Of a DNA stretch of 34,952 nucleotides, positions 6,489 through 15,632 are shown one piece after another (position 1 is the first letter of the stretch; every line of letters begins with the position of its first letter). Origin of the DNA: Magnetospira sp. (GTDB lineage Bacteria; Pseudomonadota; Alphaproteobacteria; Rhodospirillales; Magnetospiraceae); assembly GCA_028282245.1 (NCBI GenBank), contig JANQIL010000026.1, positions 1 through 34,952 of the forward strand. The letters are read 5' to 3'. Under the pieces are notes generated by a model that was not told the origin of the DNA, ran no database searches, and saw only the letters and a program-made list of their open reading frames with translations. The position numbers were made by a program, and so were the translations under genes.

Positions 6489-8840
6489 TCAGCTCCCGGC
6501 GCGCCGGCGGCCCAGCCTGAGCGCGTTGAGGATCACCACCACCGACGAGGCGGACATGGCCACGGCGGCGATCAGCGGCGTGACGTGGCCGGCCACGGCC
6601 AGCGGAATGGTACAGGCGTTGTAGAGGAATGCCAGGGCGAAGTTCTGCTTGACCAGGGCATCGGCCCGTCGCGCCACCTCCAGGACCTCGGCCACCGGCG
6701 CCAGACGGTCGCCCTGGAACACCACGTCGGCCGCCGTCTGGCTGACGTCGGCGGCGCTCGACGGCGACAGCGACACGTGGGCGGCGGCCAGCGCCGGAGC
6801 GTCGTTGAGGCCGTCGCCGACCATCAGCGGGCGGCGCCCCTCGGCCGCCAGGGCGGCGAGGCGCGCCACCTTGTCGGCCGGGGTCTGGGCGGCCCGCCAA
6901 TCGGCGATGCCGAGGCGATCGGCAACCGACCGCACGACCGAGGCGCGGTCGCCGGACAGCACCGCCAGAGCGAGGCCGCGCGTCCGAAGGCGGTCGGCCA
7001 CCTCGCCGGCGTCCGGCCGCGGACGATCGGCGAAACGGAGACGCCGTGGCGACCGCCCCGGACGGTCGAGCCACAATTCCGGCCCCTCGGCCGGCGGCGC
7101 GTGCGGGTCGCCGCACCAGTCGCGCGCGCCCAGCCGGACGTCGCCCTCCGGAGTCGCCAGCCGGAGTCCGCGCCCGGCCACCTCGGCCACGCCCTCGGCG
7201 ACGCCGGCGTCCGGCACGGCCCGGGCCACGGCACGCGCCAGCGGATGCCTCGAAGCACCGGCCAGGGAAGCCGCCAGCAGGCGATCCCCGGGCGTCAGGC
7301 GGTCGAGATCCAGGGGACGCGGCCGGCCGTCGGTCAGCGTGCCGGTCTTGTCGAACACCACCAGGTCGGCGGTCACCAGGCGCTCCAGGGCGGTCGGGCT
7401 TTTCAGCAGGATGCCCTGCCGCAGCAGGCGGCCCGAGGCGATCACCTGGACCACCGGCACCGCCAGGGCGAGGGCGCAGGGGCAGGTGATGATCAGCACC
7501 GCGACGGCGATCAGCAGCGCCGCCTGCCAGTCCAGGCCGCCGCCCAGCCACCAGCCCAGAAAGGTCGCCAGCGCCAGGCCGTGCACCACCGGCGCGTACC
7601 AGCGGGCCACCCGGTCGGCCAGGGCGACATGCCTGGCGCGCCCCTGCTCCGCCGCCTCCATCAGGCGGACGATCCCGGCCAGCAGGGTGTCGTCGCCGGT
7701 CGCGGTGACGGTCAGGGTCAGCGGCCCGGTGAGGTTGTGGGTGCCGGCGAACACCCGCGATCCCGCCGTCACCGTCTCCGGCACCGTCTCGCCGCTGATC
7801 AGGCCCGTGTCCACGTCGCCGTGCCCGGCGGTCACCGTGCCGTCCGCCGCGATGCGGTCACCCGCCGCCGCCAGAACCGTCATTCCGACGCGCAGGTCCT
7901 CGGGGCGCAGGAAACGGCGGGCGCCGTCGTCGTCGAGCACCGTGACCGCCGTCGCCGACAGATTGAGCAGCCGTTCCGCCGAGGCGCGCGCCCGGCCGCG
8001 CGCCCGGCTTTCCAGGTAGCGGCCGAGGAGCAGGAAGAACAGCAGCATGATGGCGGATTCGAAATAGACATGCGGCCCGCCGCGCGCCGTTTCGGCGAGG
8101 CTCATCGCGGCGGTCAGCAGCACCGCGAGGGAGATCGGCACGTCCATGTTGGCGCGCCGGGCGGCGAGCGCGATCAACGCGGAGCGAAAGAACGGCCGCC
8201 CCGCGTAGGCGATGGCCGGCAGCACGACGAGGGCCGAAACCCAGTGCATCAGGGCACGGGTGCTGTCCATCATGCCGCTTGCGTCGCCGGCCCACACCGA
8301 GACCGAGAACAGCATCACGTTGCCGGCCGCGAAGCCGGCCACCGCCATCGCCCGCAGCAGTTCCCTCTCCCGTTTCGCCCCCTCCGACCTCAGGCGCTCC
8401 GGGTCGTAGGGCACCAGCCGGTAACCGATCGCCAGCACCGGCACCACCATGTCCGCCGCCCGCGCCGGTGGGCCGCGCCAGGTCAGGGTCAGGCGATGGG
8501 TGGTCATGTTGACGCGGGCCCGGACGACGTCGGGACTCCGCGCCAGAACGGATTCGATGAGCCACACGCAGGCCGCGCAGTGCAGGCCTTCGACCATCAG
8601 GTGCAGGGTCGCCGAACCGTCGCCGCCGTCGCGCGCGTGGCGCGAGAAATCGATCCGGGCCTCCTCCTCGTCGGGCCTGAGCACGCGGGCCTCGGGGTCC
8701 AGGCAGCGGCGGCGATAGTAGGCGTCGAGCCCCATGCCTTGCACCAGGGCATGGGCGGCCCGGCAGCCGCGACAGCAGAACAAGTCGCCGCCGCTGCTGT
8801 CGTCGGGAACCGGACTACCGCAATGCAGGCATTCGGCCAT
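6489..8840 (-). CDS. ccoI: Copper-translocating P-type ATPase CcoI/FixI
   Basis: A 783-aa P1B-type ATPase that moves copper across the inner membrane for assembly of the CuB site of cbb3 oxidase. The N-terminus has a cysteine-rich stretch (CLHCG at 4-8, CCRGC at 22-26) and then a heavy-metal-associated domain with GLHCAAC (Cys 88 and 91). Several membrane segments follow. The actuator motif is SGE (348-350), the membrane metal site is CPC (452-454), and the phosphorylation site is DKTGT (Asp 496). The hinge GDGLND lies late in the protein. It sits between ccoH and ccoS, which distinguishes it from a general copper-detoxifying CopA. Start ATG 8840. Confidence 0.95.
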   Translation of the reverse strand: MAECLHCGSPVPDDSSGGDLFCCRGCRAAHALVQGMGLDAYYRRRCLDPEARVLRPDEEEARIDFSRHARDGGDGSATLHLMVEGLHCAACVWLIESVLARSPDVVRARVNMTTHRLTLTWRGPPARAADMVVPVLAIGYRLVPYDPERLRSEGAKRERELLRAMAVAGFAAGNVMLFSVSVWAGDASGMMDSTRALMHWVSALVVLPAIAYAGRPFFRSALIALAARRANMDVPISLAVLLTAAMSLAETARGGPHVYFESAIMLLFFLLLGRYLESRARGRARASAERLLNLSATAVTVLDDDGARRFLRPEDLRVGMTVLAAAGDRIAADGTVTAGHGDVDTGLISGETVPETVTAGSRVFAGTHNLTGPLTLTVTATGDDTLLAGIVRLMEAAEQGRARHVALADRVARWYAPVVHGLALATFLGWWLGGGLDWQAALLIAVAVLIITCPCALALAVPVVQVIASGRLLRQGILLKSPTALERLVTADLVVFDKTGTLTDGRPRPLDLDRLTPGDRLLAASLAGASRHPLARAVARAVPDAGVAEGVAEVAGRGLRLATPEGDVRLGARDWCGDPHAPPAEGPELWLDRPGRSPRRLRFADRPRPDAGEVADRLRTRGLALAVLSGDRASVVRSVADRLGIADWRAAQTPADKVARLAALAAEGRRPLMVGDGLNDAPALAAAHVSLSPSSAADVSQTAADVVFQGDRLAPVAEVLEVARRADALVKQNFALAFLYNACTIPLAVAGHVTPLIAAVAMSASSVVVILNALRLGRRRAGS

Positions 8841-8882
8841 GGGATCTCCGCCGGGCGGCCCGCCACCCGGTCCGGCGCCGGG

Positions 8883-9398
8883 TCAGGGAACGACGATGCG
8901 GTGGATTTTCTGATAGGGGCTGCCGCCGCCGATCGCCACCAGCCGGAAATCCCACTGACCCCTGAGCGGCAGGTCGAGCGGGGCGACATAGGTTCCGGAA
9001 TCGACCGGCGCCAGCACCACGTCCCGGTCGAGGCCGGCCCGGGTCGGACGGGTGACCACCAGCCTCACGTCGAGCCCGTCGAGCGGCGCGCCGTCGGGTC
9101 CGGCCAGCGTCGCCAGCGCCCGGCCCGTCGCCGTGGCGTCTCCGTCGGCGACGCCGCGATCCGTCGGGGCGACCTCGAAACGGACGGCGCTCGACCATCC
9201 CATGGCCTCCATCCGCCGCGCCTTCTCGATGGTCTCGTCGTAGGCCAATCCCTTCTCGTAATGGCCCTCGGTTTCCAGGCCCGAATAGGTGGAGATGGCG
9301 AAAAAAATCAGCACCGCGTTGACGACCACCACAACGCCCATTCCGGCGACGTAGATCCACGGATACCACCATCCGTCGGCGCGCTTCCCGTTCGCCAT
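8883..9398 (-). CDS. ccoH: cbb3 oxidase assembly protein CcoH/FixH
   Basis: A 171-aa single-pass membrane protein. One hydrophobic helix (about residues 14-35, WIYVAGMGVVVVVNAVLIFF) is followed by GHYEKGLAYDETIEKARRMEAMGW, the recognisable FixH block. A beta-rich periplasmic domain completes it, ending in DFRLVAIGG...YQKIHRIVVP. FixH/CcoH interacts with cbb3 subunits during assembly. It lies 6 bp after ccoG and 42 bp before ccoI in one operon. Confidence 0.93.
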   Translation of the reverse strand: MANGKRADGWWYPWIYVAGMGVVVVVNAVLIFFAISTYSGLETEGHYEKGLAYDETIEKARRMEAMGWSSAVRFEVAPTDRGVADGDATATGRALATLAGPDGAPLDGLDVRLVVTRPTRAGLDRDVVLAPVDSGTYVAPLDLPLRGQWDFRLVAIGGGSPYQKIHRIVVP

Positions 9399-9404
9399 CG
9401 CCCG

Positions 9405-10868
9405 CTACCTCGCCGGACCGCGAAACACGGTGTCCTGGACGTGGCGCTCGCCGGTCTCGGTGTCGGTGAGGACGAACCGCAGGTCCATGGACTGGCCGTC
9501 CAGGGCGGCCCGGGGCGCCGCCACATAGATCTTGAAGGTGCCCACCGTGTCGGCGGCGACGGGCAGCCGGGCGGTGTCGGCCGGATCCTCCTGATGGCCG
9601 ATCACGGTCAATCGGGCGTCGTCCAACCCCTGCATCGACAGGTCGTAGGTTTTTGAACTTGCGATCATGTTGAGCACCTTGAAGGTATAACCGTTGCGGA
9701 TGTCGCCCGACGACAGGGTGACGAACAGCGGCGCCCGGTCGCGCAGGATATTAACCTCCAGCCGCGCGCGGCCGGCGAAGGCCGTCACCATCACCACGGT
9801 AACCAGGGTGATGACCACGGTATAGGCGATGGTGCGCGGCCGGACCCAGCGCTTGCGGGTCGGCTGGCCCCGCGACCGCAGCATCTTGTTGCGCTCCGAA
9901 TCGTAGGTGATCAGGCCGCGCGGCAGGTCGAAGCGGTCCATCACGTTGTTGCAGGCATCGATGCACAGGGCGCAGCCGATGCAGGCGAGCTGGTTGCCGT
10001 CGCGGATGTCGACCCCGGTCGGGCAGACCTGGACGCACAGCCCGCAGTCGACGCAATGGCCGCGCCGCGCGAAGTCGTCGGTTTTCTTGTAGTTGGCGCG
10101 CGGCTCTCCGCGCCACGCCTCGTAGGTGACCAGCAGGGTGTCCTCGTCGAACATCGCGGCCTGGAATCGCGGATAGGGACACATGTAGATGCAAATCTGT
10201 TCGCGCGCCCAGCCGGCCGCCATGTAGGTGGTGAAGGTCAGAACCCCGACCACGGAATAGGTCCAGGCGCCGGCGGCGCCGGTCGCCATGCTGACCACCG
10301 CCGTCGGCGCGTCGACGAAGTAGAGCACGAAATAGCCGGCCGTCATCAGCGCGATGAACAGCCAGACCGCGTGCTTGGTCAGTTTCTTGGCGACCTTCGC
10401 GGCGCTCCACGGGGCGTTGTCCAGCTTGATCCGCTTGTTGCGATCGCCCTCGACCTTGCGCTCGACCCACAGGAACAGATCGGTCCAGACGGTCTGGAAG
10501 CAGGCGAATCCGCACCAGATCCGACCCAGCAGGGCGGACGCGAAGAACAGGCCGACGGCGGCCAGGATCAGAATGCCGGTGAGGTAGTAGACTTCCTGCG
10601 GCCAGATTTCGATGCCGCCGATGTAGCCACGGCGTCCGGCCAGATCGAGCAACACCATCTGGTTCGCGGCGTCCGGGCCACGGTCCCAGCGAATCCAGGG
10701 CACCACATAGTAGATTCCAAGCAGAACGATCAACGCCCACCACTTCAGGCGCCGGAACTTGCCCTTGACGTCGCGCGGATAGATGGTCGGCGCGGCCTCG
10801 AACAACGGTTGGGAGTCGGCGCCGCCGGGCGGTTGGGACACCGGCGCGGTGGTGAGGGCCTCGGACAT
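9405..10868 (-). CDS. ccoG: cbb3 oxidase accessory ferredoxin-like protein CcoG/FixG
   Basis: A 487-aa integral membrane iron-sulfur protein needed for copper handling during cbb3 assembly. It has several membrane helices, a membrane CxxxC (WCGFACFQ, Cys 119 and 123) and a CPYPRFQ segment (Cys 230). Two 4Fe-4S motifs follow: C272/C275/C278/C282 and C296/C299/C302/C306. The C-terminal periplasmic Ig-like domain (YTFKVLNM...FVLTDTETGE) is typical of FixG. I placed the start at ATG 10868 (MSEALTTAPV), because upstream codons give a basic, unrelated extension. It is the first gene of ccoGHIS and has its own promoter behind the ccoP terminator. Confidence 0.95.
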   Translation of the reverse strand: MSEALTTAPVSQPPGGADSQPLFEAAPTIYPRDVKGKFRRLKWWALIVLLGIYYVVPWIRWDRGPDAANQMVLLDLAGRRGYIGGIEIWPQEVYYLTGILILAAVGLFFASALLGRIWCGFACFQTVWTDLFLWVERKVEGDRNKRIKLDNAPWSAAKVAKKLTKHAVWLFIALMTAGYFVLYFVDAPTAVVSMATGAAGAWTYSVVGVLTFTTYMAAGWAREQICIYMCPYPRFQAAMFDEDTLLVTYEAWRGEPRANYKKTDDFARRGHCVDCGLCVQVCPTGVDIRDGNQLACIGCALCIDACNNVMDRFDLPRGLITYDSERNKMLRSRGQPTRKRWVRPRTIAYTVVITLVTVVMVTAFAGRARLEVNILRDRAPLFVTLSSGDIRNGYTFKVLNMIASSKTYDLSMQGLDDARLTVIGHQEDPADTARLPVAADTVGTFKIYVAAPRAALDGQSMDLRFVLTDTETGERHVQDTVFRGPAR

Positions 10869-10998
10869 CGTTCGGTCACCGTCCAGTCGGTTGCGGGTGC
10901 CTGGCGGCCCCGGCATGGTTGGCTTGGCGAGGTTCCGGATGCCGACGGCGCGGCCCGGCCGACACCCGCGTTTCGACACCGCCGCCCCGCCAGGGCGC

Positions 10999-11026
10999 AG
11001 TATAACCGAGTGCAATACAATAACAA
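10999..11026 (-). promoter_or_regulatory. Candidate sigma-70 promoter of ccoGHIS
   Basis: On the minus strand, TTGTTA (11021-11026), a 16-nt spacer and TATACT (10999-11004) make a good promoter about 130 bp before the ccoG start. I found no FNR/FixK box of the form TTGAT-N4-ATCAA here. Confidence 0.5.
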
Positions 11027-11045
11027 ATTAGTTTTTTCGAATAAT
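11022..11045 (-). promoter_or_regulatory. Composite AT-rich element shared with the ccoN promoter (copy 1)
   Basis: On the plus strand AACAAATTAG, TTTT, TTCGAATAAT. The second copy, at 14401-14422 before ccoN, reads AACAAACTAG, AA, TTCGAATAAT. Nineteen of the 20 non-spacer bases match. Here the first half overlaps the candidate -35 hexamer of ccoG. A role in common control of the two cco operons is inference. Confidence 0.4.
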
Positions 11046-11055
11046 TACAAGAAAT

Positions 11056-11089
11056 CCGGCGGCCCGTCCGCGAGGACTCCGGCCGCCGG
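11056..11089 (-). terminator. Strong terminator-like hairpin after ccoP
   Basis: The arms CCGGCGGCC (11056-11064) and GGCCGCCGG (11081-11089) are perfectly complementary. The loop itself holds a smaller hairpin, GTCC-GCGA-GGAC. On the minus strand it is followed by ATTTCTTGTAATT. It begins 12 bp after the ccoP stop and separates ccoNOQP from ccoGHIS. Confidence 0.65.
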
Positions 11090-11100
11090 TGCCAAGATGA

Positions 11101-11955
11101 TTACTGGCCGCCGCCCAGGCCGTGGACAAAGACGGCGAGCTGCTTGATCGCGACGTCGTCCAGCCGGCCTTCCCAGGCCGGCATGACGCCGTGCTTCGGA
11201 TTGCGGATCTGGGCCATCACGTCGTCGCGGCTGCCGGTGCCGTACAGCCAGATGCCGTCGGTCAGGTTGGGTCCCCCCATCTCCGCGAGTCCGGTGCCCT
11301 GTTCGCCGTGACAGACCGAGCACTCGTCGACGAACAGCTCGTGTCCGGCATCGGAGCCGCCCTGGCCGGACAAGTGCAGCACGTAGTCGGCCGCCTGCGC
11401 GATCTGCTCGTCCTCCAGGTAGTCGTCGCCGAACACGGGCATCACGTTGTAGCGGGTTTCGTCGGATTCCGACCGGATGCCGTGGCGGATACTGAACTCG
11501 ATGGCTTCCCGGGTGCCGCCCCACAGCCAGTCGTCGTCGGCCAGCACCGGATAGCCGGGACCGCCCTGGCCGCCGGCGCCGTGGCAGGGGACGCAGTTGT
11601 CGGCGAACAGATAGGCGCCGCCGGCCATGGCATAGCGCCGCAACTCGTCGTTGCCGGCGATCTCGTCGACCGTGGCCTCCCTGAAACGATCGGCCCACAC
11701 GGACCGCGCCTCGGCCACCCGCGCCATCTCGGCCCGGTGCGCGGCCCGCGACGAATAGTCGAGGATCCCCTTGGTATAGTCGTGCAGGGTCGGCCAGGCC
11801 GGCATGAAGATGTAGTAGCCGATGGCCCAGACGACGCTGGCGGCGAAAATATAGACCCACCATTTGGGCAACGGCGTGTTCAACTCCCGGATGCCGTCCC
11901 ATTCGTGGCCGGTGGTCTCGGTCCCGGTCAGGGCGTCTTTCTCGACGTTCGCCAT
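11101..11955 (-). CDS. ccoP: cbb3 oxidase dihaem cytochrome c subunit CcoP
   Basis: A 284-aa membrane-anchored dihaem cytochrome c that passes electrons into the cbb3 oxidase. The N-terminus has DGIRELNTPLPKWWVYIF, the conserved CcoP entry, and one membrane helix (about residues 32-52). Two haem c sites follow: CVPCH (121-125) and CSVCH (212-216). VMP and GVMPAW downstream supply the likely axial methionines. The start is ATG 11955, with AAGGAGAG at good spacing. It is the last gene of ccoNOQP, ended by the hairpin at 11056-11089. Confidence 0.96.
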   Translation of the reverse strand: MANVEKDALTGTETTGHEWDGIRELNTPLPKWWVYIFAASVVWAIGYYIFMPAWPTLHDYTKGILDYSSRAAHRAEMARVAEARSVWADRFREATVDEIAGNDELRRYAMAGGAYLFADNCVPCHGAGGQGGPGYPVLADDDWLWGGTREAIEFSIRHGIRSESDETRYNVMPVFGDDYLEDEQIAQAADYVLHLSGQGGSDAGHELFVDECSVCHGEQGTGLAEMGGPNLTDGIWLYGTGSRDDVMAQIRNPKHGVMPAWEGRLDDVAIKQLAVFVHGLGGGQ

Positions 11956-11969
11956 GACGTTGCTCTCCT

Positions 11970-12122
11970 TCAATCGTCGTCGTTCAGCGGGATCGATCCG
12001 TGCCGTTCCAGGTCACGGTTGCGCGGGCGGAACGCCCACCAGATGATCCCGACGAACAACATCATCAGCCAGACGACCCAGTAGGGACGGAGTATTTCGT
12101 AAACGGCTTGAGCGGTTTCCAT
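11970..12122 (-). CDS. ccoQ: cbb3 oxidase small subunit CcoQ
   Basis: A 50-aa protein, METAQAVYEILRPYWVVWLM onward, with one membrane helix (about residues 14-30). It then has the conserved WWAFRPRNRDLERHGSIPL of CcoQ/FixQ. CcoQ stabilises the assembled cbb3 complex. It sits between ccoO and ccoP as usual. Two in-frame ATGs occur in tandem (12125 and 12122); I prefer the second for its better distance from the GAAGGG ribosome binding site. Confidence 0.92.
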   Translation of the reverse strand: METAQAVYEILRPYWVVWLMMLFVGIIWWAFRPRNRDLERHGSIPLNDDD

Positions 12123-12164
12123 CATGCCCTTCCCATTCGGTCGCCAGTTGCCGGACGCCCACCC

Positions 12165-12893
12165 TCAGCGATAGTCCATCTCGGGCTTGTACTCGGTGAA
12201 GTCGATCAGGGTCCCCAGCATCTGAAGATAGGCCACCAGGGCATCCATTTCGGTGATCGTGTCGGGCTTGCCGTCGAAATCGCCGATCTTGGCCTTCGGA
12301 TAGCGGGCCAGCAGGGCATCCGGGTCGGCCTCGTCGGCGTCGCCGTTGGCCTGATTCAACAGGTCCGCCTGGGCATTTTCGATCTGCTCGTCCGTGTAGG
12401 GCACCCCGAGCGCGCGCAACGTCTTCATGTGCGCCGCCGCGGTGTCGAAGGACAGCTCCTTTTCGGCCAGGAACGCATACATGGGCATCACCGATTCCGG
12501 CACCACCGCCCGAGGATCGATCAGATGCGCCACATGCCAGTCGTTGGAATACTTGCCGCCGACCCGCGCCAGATCGGGACCGGTCCGCTTGGATCCCCAC
12601 TGGAACGGATGATCGTACATGCTCTCGGCGGCCAGGCTGTAGTGGCCGTAGCGCTCCGCCTCGTCGCGGAACGGACGGATCATCTGCGAGTGGCAGGTGT
12701 AGCAGCCCTCCCGCAGATAGATGTCGCGCCCGGCCAGTTCCAGAGGCGAGTAAGGCCGCACGCCGTCCACCTTCTCGATCGTCGAATCGAGGGTATAGAG
12801 CGGCACGATCTGCACCAATCCGCCCACCGCGACGGTGATCAGGATACCGATGCTGAGCAGGATGACGTTCTTCTCGAAGATTTCGTGGTTCAT
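12165..12893 (-). CDS. ccoO: cbb3 oxidase monohaem cytochrome c subunit CcoO
   Basis: A 242-aa membrane-anchored monohaem cytochrome c. It has an N-terminal membrane helix (about residues 10-32), then [23 protein letters not shown] with the haem c site CYTCH (64-68). [21 protein letters not shown] and [17 protein letters not shown], both strongly conserved in CcoO, follow, and [10 protein letters not shown] contains the likely axial Met. GGAGG precedes ATG 12893 by 5 nt. It follows ccoN by 12 bp. Confidence 0.96.
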   Translation of the reverse strand: MNHEIFEKNVILLSIGILITVAVGGLVQIVPLYTLDSTIEKVDGVRPYSPLELAGRDIYLREGCYTCHSQMIRPFRDEAERYGHYSLAAESMYDHPFQWGSKRTGPDLARVGGKYSNDWHVAHLIDPRAVVPESVMPMYAFLAEKELSFDTAAAHMKTLRALGVPYTDEQIENAQADLLNQANGDADEADPDALLARYPKAKIGDFDGKPDTITEMDALVAYLQMLGTLIDFTEYKPEMDYR

Positions 12894-12905
12894 GGCATCC
12901 TCCCC

Positions 12906-14381
12906 CTATTCGGCCGCGCCGGCGCGGACGCCCTGCGGCGCCGCGTCGACGGCTTCCTCGTGCCGCAGCTCGCCCTTGATGGTCTTGTAGATGTTCCAGA
13001 CCATGAACAGGGAGCCGACCAGGAACAGAACACCGCCCAGCGCCCGGATGACGTAGTAGGGGTGCATCGCCTCGACCGTTTCGATGAACGAGTACTGAAG
13101 GAACCCGAGGTCGTCGTAGGCCCGCCACATCAAGCCCTGCATGATGCCGGAAATCCACATCGCGGTGATGTAGAGCACGATCCCGATGGTGGCGATCCAG
13201 AAGTGATAGGAGACCAGACGCAGGCTATACAGGCGTTCGCGGTTCCACAGGCGCGGCACCAGGAAATACATTGCGCCGAAGCTCACGAACGCGACCCAGC
13301 CGAGCGCCCCGGAATGCACGTGGCCGATCGTCCAGTCGGTGTAGTGGGACAGCGAGTTGACCGCCTTGATCGACATCGCCGGACCCTCGAAGGTCGACAT
13401 CCCGTAGAACGCCACCGAGGTCACCATGAAGCGGAGAACCGGGTCGGTGCGCAGTTTCTCCCACGCCCCGGACAGGGTCATGATTCCGTTGATCATGCCG
13501 CCCCAGGAGGGCATCCAGAGCATGATCGAGAACGTCATCCCGAGGGTCTGCGTCCAGTCCGGAAGCGCGGTGTAATGCAGGTGGTGCGGGCCGGCCCAGA
13601 TGTAGAGAAAGATCAGGGCCCAGAAGTGAACGATGGATAGCCGGTAGGAATAGACCGGCCGGTCGGCCTGCTTGGGCACGAAGTAGTACATCAGGCCGAG
13701 GAACCCGGCGGTCAGGAAGAAGCCGACCGCGTTGTGGCCGTACCACCACTGGGTCATGGCGTCCTGCACCCCGGCCCAGGCGATGTAGCTGCGCGTGAAC
13801 TCGCCGCCGAAGAACACCACCGGCAGGGTCGCGTTGTTGACGATGTGCAGCATCGCGATGGTGATGATGAACGCCAGATAGAACCAGTTGGCGACGTAGA
13901 TATGGGTCTCGCGGCGCTTGATCAGGGTGCCCGCGAAGGCGATCAGGTACATCACCCAGACCACCGCGACCAAAAGGTCCACGTACCATTCAGGCTCGGC
14001 GTATTCCTTGCTCTGGGTGATGCCCAGAACGTAGCCGCTGGCCGCCAGCACGATGAAAAGCTGATAGCCCCAGAAGATCAGGTTGGCGAACGTCGGGCCG
14101 CCGAACAGCGTCTGCCGGCAGGTGCGCTGGACGACGTAGAACGAGGTGCCCAGCAGAACATTGCCGCCGAAGGCGAAAATCACCGCCGATGTGTGAACCG
14201 GGCGCAGACGGCCGAACGTCGTCCATTCGAGCCCCAGGTTCAGCGCCGGAAAGGCGAGTTGCGAGGCGATGTAGACACCGGCGAGAAAGCCGATGATTCC
14301 CCAGAAGGTGGCCGCGATAACGAATTTCTTGACGATGTCCTCGTTATACGCGACGGCCGGGTTCGCTGCCGCTTGGTTCAT
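12906..14381 (-). CDS. ccoN: cbb3-type cytochrome c oxidase catalytic subunit CcoN
   Basis: A 491-aa haem-copper oxidase subunit I of the C family, the oxygen-reducing core of a high-affinity terminal oxidase. It has about 12 membrane helices. Histidine motifs are in place: [15 protein letters not shown] (low-spin haem), [10 protein letters not shown] (CuB and the His-Tyr region), [14 protein letters not shown] (CuB histidines), and [14 protein letters not shown] (haem b3 and low-spin haem). I placed the start at ATG 14381 ([15 protein letters not shown]), preceded by GAGGAG, and rejected an upstream basic extension. It is the first gene of ccoNOQP, expressed under low oxygen in relatives. 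Confidence 0.97.
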   Translation of the reverse strand: MNQAAANPAVAYNEDIVKKFVIAATFWGIIGFLAGVYIASQLAFPALNLGLEWTTFGRLRPVHTSAVIFAFGGNVLLGTSFYVVQRTCRQTLFGGPTFANLIFWGYQLFIVLAASGYVLGITQSKEYAEPEWYVDLLVAVVWVMYLIAFAGTLIKRRETHIYVANWFYLAFIITIAMLHIVNNATLPVVFFGGEFTRSYIAWAGVQDAMTQWWYGHNAVGFFLTAGFLGLMYYFVPKQADRPVYSYRLSIVHFWALIFLYIWAGPHHLHYTALPDWTQTLGMTFSIMLWMPSWGGMINGIMTLSGAWEKLRTDPVLRFMVTSVAFYGMSTFEGPAMSIKAVNSLSHYTDWTIGHVHSGALGWVAFVSFGAMYFLVPRLWNRERLYSLRLVSYHFWIATIGIVLYITAMWISGIMQGLMWRAYDDLGFLQYSFIETVEAMHPYYVIRALGGVLFLVGSLFMVWNIYKTIKGELRHEEAVDAAPQGVRAGAAE

Positions 14382-14807
14382 CCCGAACTCCTCTTCCCCA
14401 AACAAACTAGAATTCGAATAATACAGCCTCGAAATTCGTGCCGCCATTGCCTTCGCGCGGACGTCCGCGCGCCAAGCCCCTGGTCCGGACAGCCGCGGCG
14501 CACGCCGCCAGGGTACCACGTCCACCCGGAAACAGGTACCGGATTACATCCTTTCGGGTCTGTTTTTCCCCGCCTGAACGGATAGGTTTATTTACATAAA
14601 CATAAGAAAATTCTTATATTAGAAGTTGTAAAATTGTCAAATCGGAATCGCGCCTCCCGGTATTCGGAAAACCGATACCCGATCGGTCCCGGAGGCCGAC
14701 GACGGATGGCGCCGACACTCCGAAAAGAGATATACTCCCGACGCATAGGAACCGACTCCGCGGCCGCCATCGTGGCGCTCCCGCGAGCCGTCGATCGGAC
14801 CCGATTC
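14382..14807. other. Divergent regulatory region between ccoN and ugpQ
   Basis: No gene is supported in these 426 bp. Close to ccoN are the shared cco element (14401-14422) and a possible -10, TATTAT on the minus strand. The middle is GC-rich. A strongly AT-rich tract at 14585-14640 contains a perfect inverted repeat, ATAAGAA-AA-TTCTTAT (14602-14617), running into TTCTTATATTAG (14611-14622), a 12-mer also found inverted at 24826-24837. TATACT at 14731-14736 is a candidate -10 for ugpQ. No FNR/FixK palindrome was found. Confidence 0.5.
14401..14422 (-). promoter_or_regulatory. Composite AT-rich element shared with the ccoG promoter (copy 2)
   Basis: On the plus strand AACAAACTAG, AA, TTCGAATAAT, about 20 bp before the ccoN start. 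It matches copy 1 at 11022-11045 in both halves, differing by one base and by 2 nt of spacer. The second half overlaps the candidate ccoN -10 (ATAATA, 14418-14423). Confidence 0.4.
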
Positions 14808-15557
14808 GTGACCAACAACGACGTTCCGCCGCCACCGGTGATCGGCCATCGGGGCGCCGCCGCGACGGCCCCGGAAAACACCCTGGCGGGACTGCGCGCG
14901 GCGCGCGCGGCCGGCGCCGCCTGGGTGGAGATCGACCTGCGCCTGAGCGCCGACAATCGGGCGGTGATGTTCCACGACGCCGTCCTGGACCGCACCACCG
15001 ATGGCCGGGGCCGGCTGGCCGACTGGACCTTGGCGCGGCTGGCCCGGCTCGACGCAGGATCGTGGTTCGATCCGGCGTTCGCGGGCCAGCGGGTCGCCGA
15101 CCTGCCGACGGTCCTGCGCCTGCTTGACGATCTGGGGCTCGGCGCCAATATGGAACTGAAGCCGGAGCATGATCGGCGGGACCGTCTCGTTGACGCGGTG
15201 TCGGCGGCGCTGACGGAGACGCGGCCTTCCGTCCCGCTGCTTCTGTCCAGCTTCGACAGGCCCACTCTGGCCGTCTGTCGGGAACGCCTCCCGGACGTGC
15301 CGCGCGGCCTGCTGGCCGACGACCTGCCGGACGACTGGCGGCGGATCGGCCGCGAACTGGATTGCCGGTCCTGGCACCTGGGCTACGGATCGCTCGGCGA
15401 ATCGCCGGTCGCGGCGTTGCGGGAGGCCGGCTTCCGGATTGTCGCCTGGACCGTGAACGACCCGAAATGGGCCCGCCGGCTGTGGCGATGGGGCGTGGAT
15501 TCGGTGATCACCGACGATCCCGCCCTTGTCCTTGCGGAATGGCGTCGCGCGAGGTAA
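14808..15557 (+). CDS. ugpQ: Glycerophosphodiester phosphodiesterase (UgpQ type)
   Basis: A protein of about 249 aa that hydrolyses glycerophosphodiesters to glycerol-3-phosphate and an alcohol. The family start is clear: VIGHRGAAATAPENTLAGL (catalytic His and Arg of HRG, Glu of PEN), then EIDLRLSADNRAVMFHDAVLDRTTDGRG with the metal-binding E-x-D and catalytic His. NMELKPE, LLLSSFD, and the C-terminal VAWTVND and VDSVITDDP follow. I chose GTG 14808 because the HRG motif begins about 14 residues later, and TATACT at 14731 suggests that transcription begins downstream of the earlier ATGs. GTG 14772 is the alternative. There is no secretion signal, so it is probably cytoplasmic. Confidence 0.88.
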   Translation: MTNNDVPPPPVIGHRGAAATAPENTLAGLRAARAAGAAWVEIDLRLSADNRAVMFHDAVLDRTTDGRGRLADWTLARLARLDAGSWFDPAFAGQRVADLPTVLRLLDDLGLGANMELKPEHDRRDRLVDAVSAALTETRPSVPLLLSSFDRPTLAVCRERLPDVPRGLLADDLPDDWRRIGRELDCRSWHLGYGSLGESPVAALREAGFRIVAWTVNDPKWARRLWRWGVDSVITDDPALVLAEWRRAR

Positions 15558-15632
15558 ACGTTGCGGTCACGCCCCTGGGGGAGGGGACGGTGAGCGCCGG
15601 TCCCGGGTTCATCGGCGAGTGAGGACACACGC

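Noticed and set aside
6468-9656. A 1,062-codon plus-strand open frame opposite ccoI, ccoH and part of ccoG
   Set aside because: It is antisense to well-supported cco genes and is extremely rich in Arg, Gly, His and Gln, the mark of a GC-driven shadow frame.
14382-14640. Expected FNR/FixK box before ccoN
   Set aside because: The nearest look-alike, TTGTAAAATTGTCAA at 14626-14640, has wrong arms and a length of 15, so it was not called.
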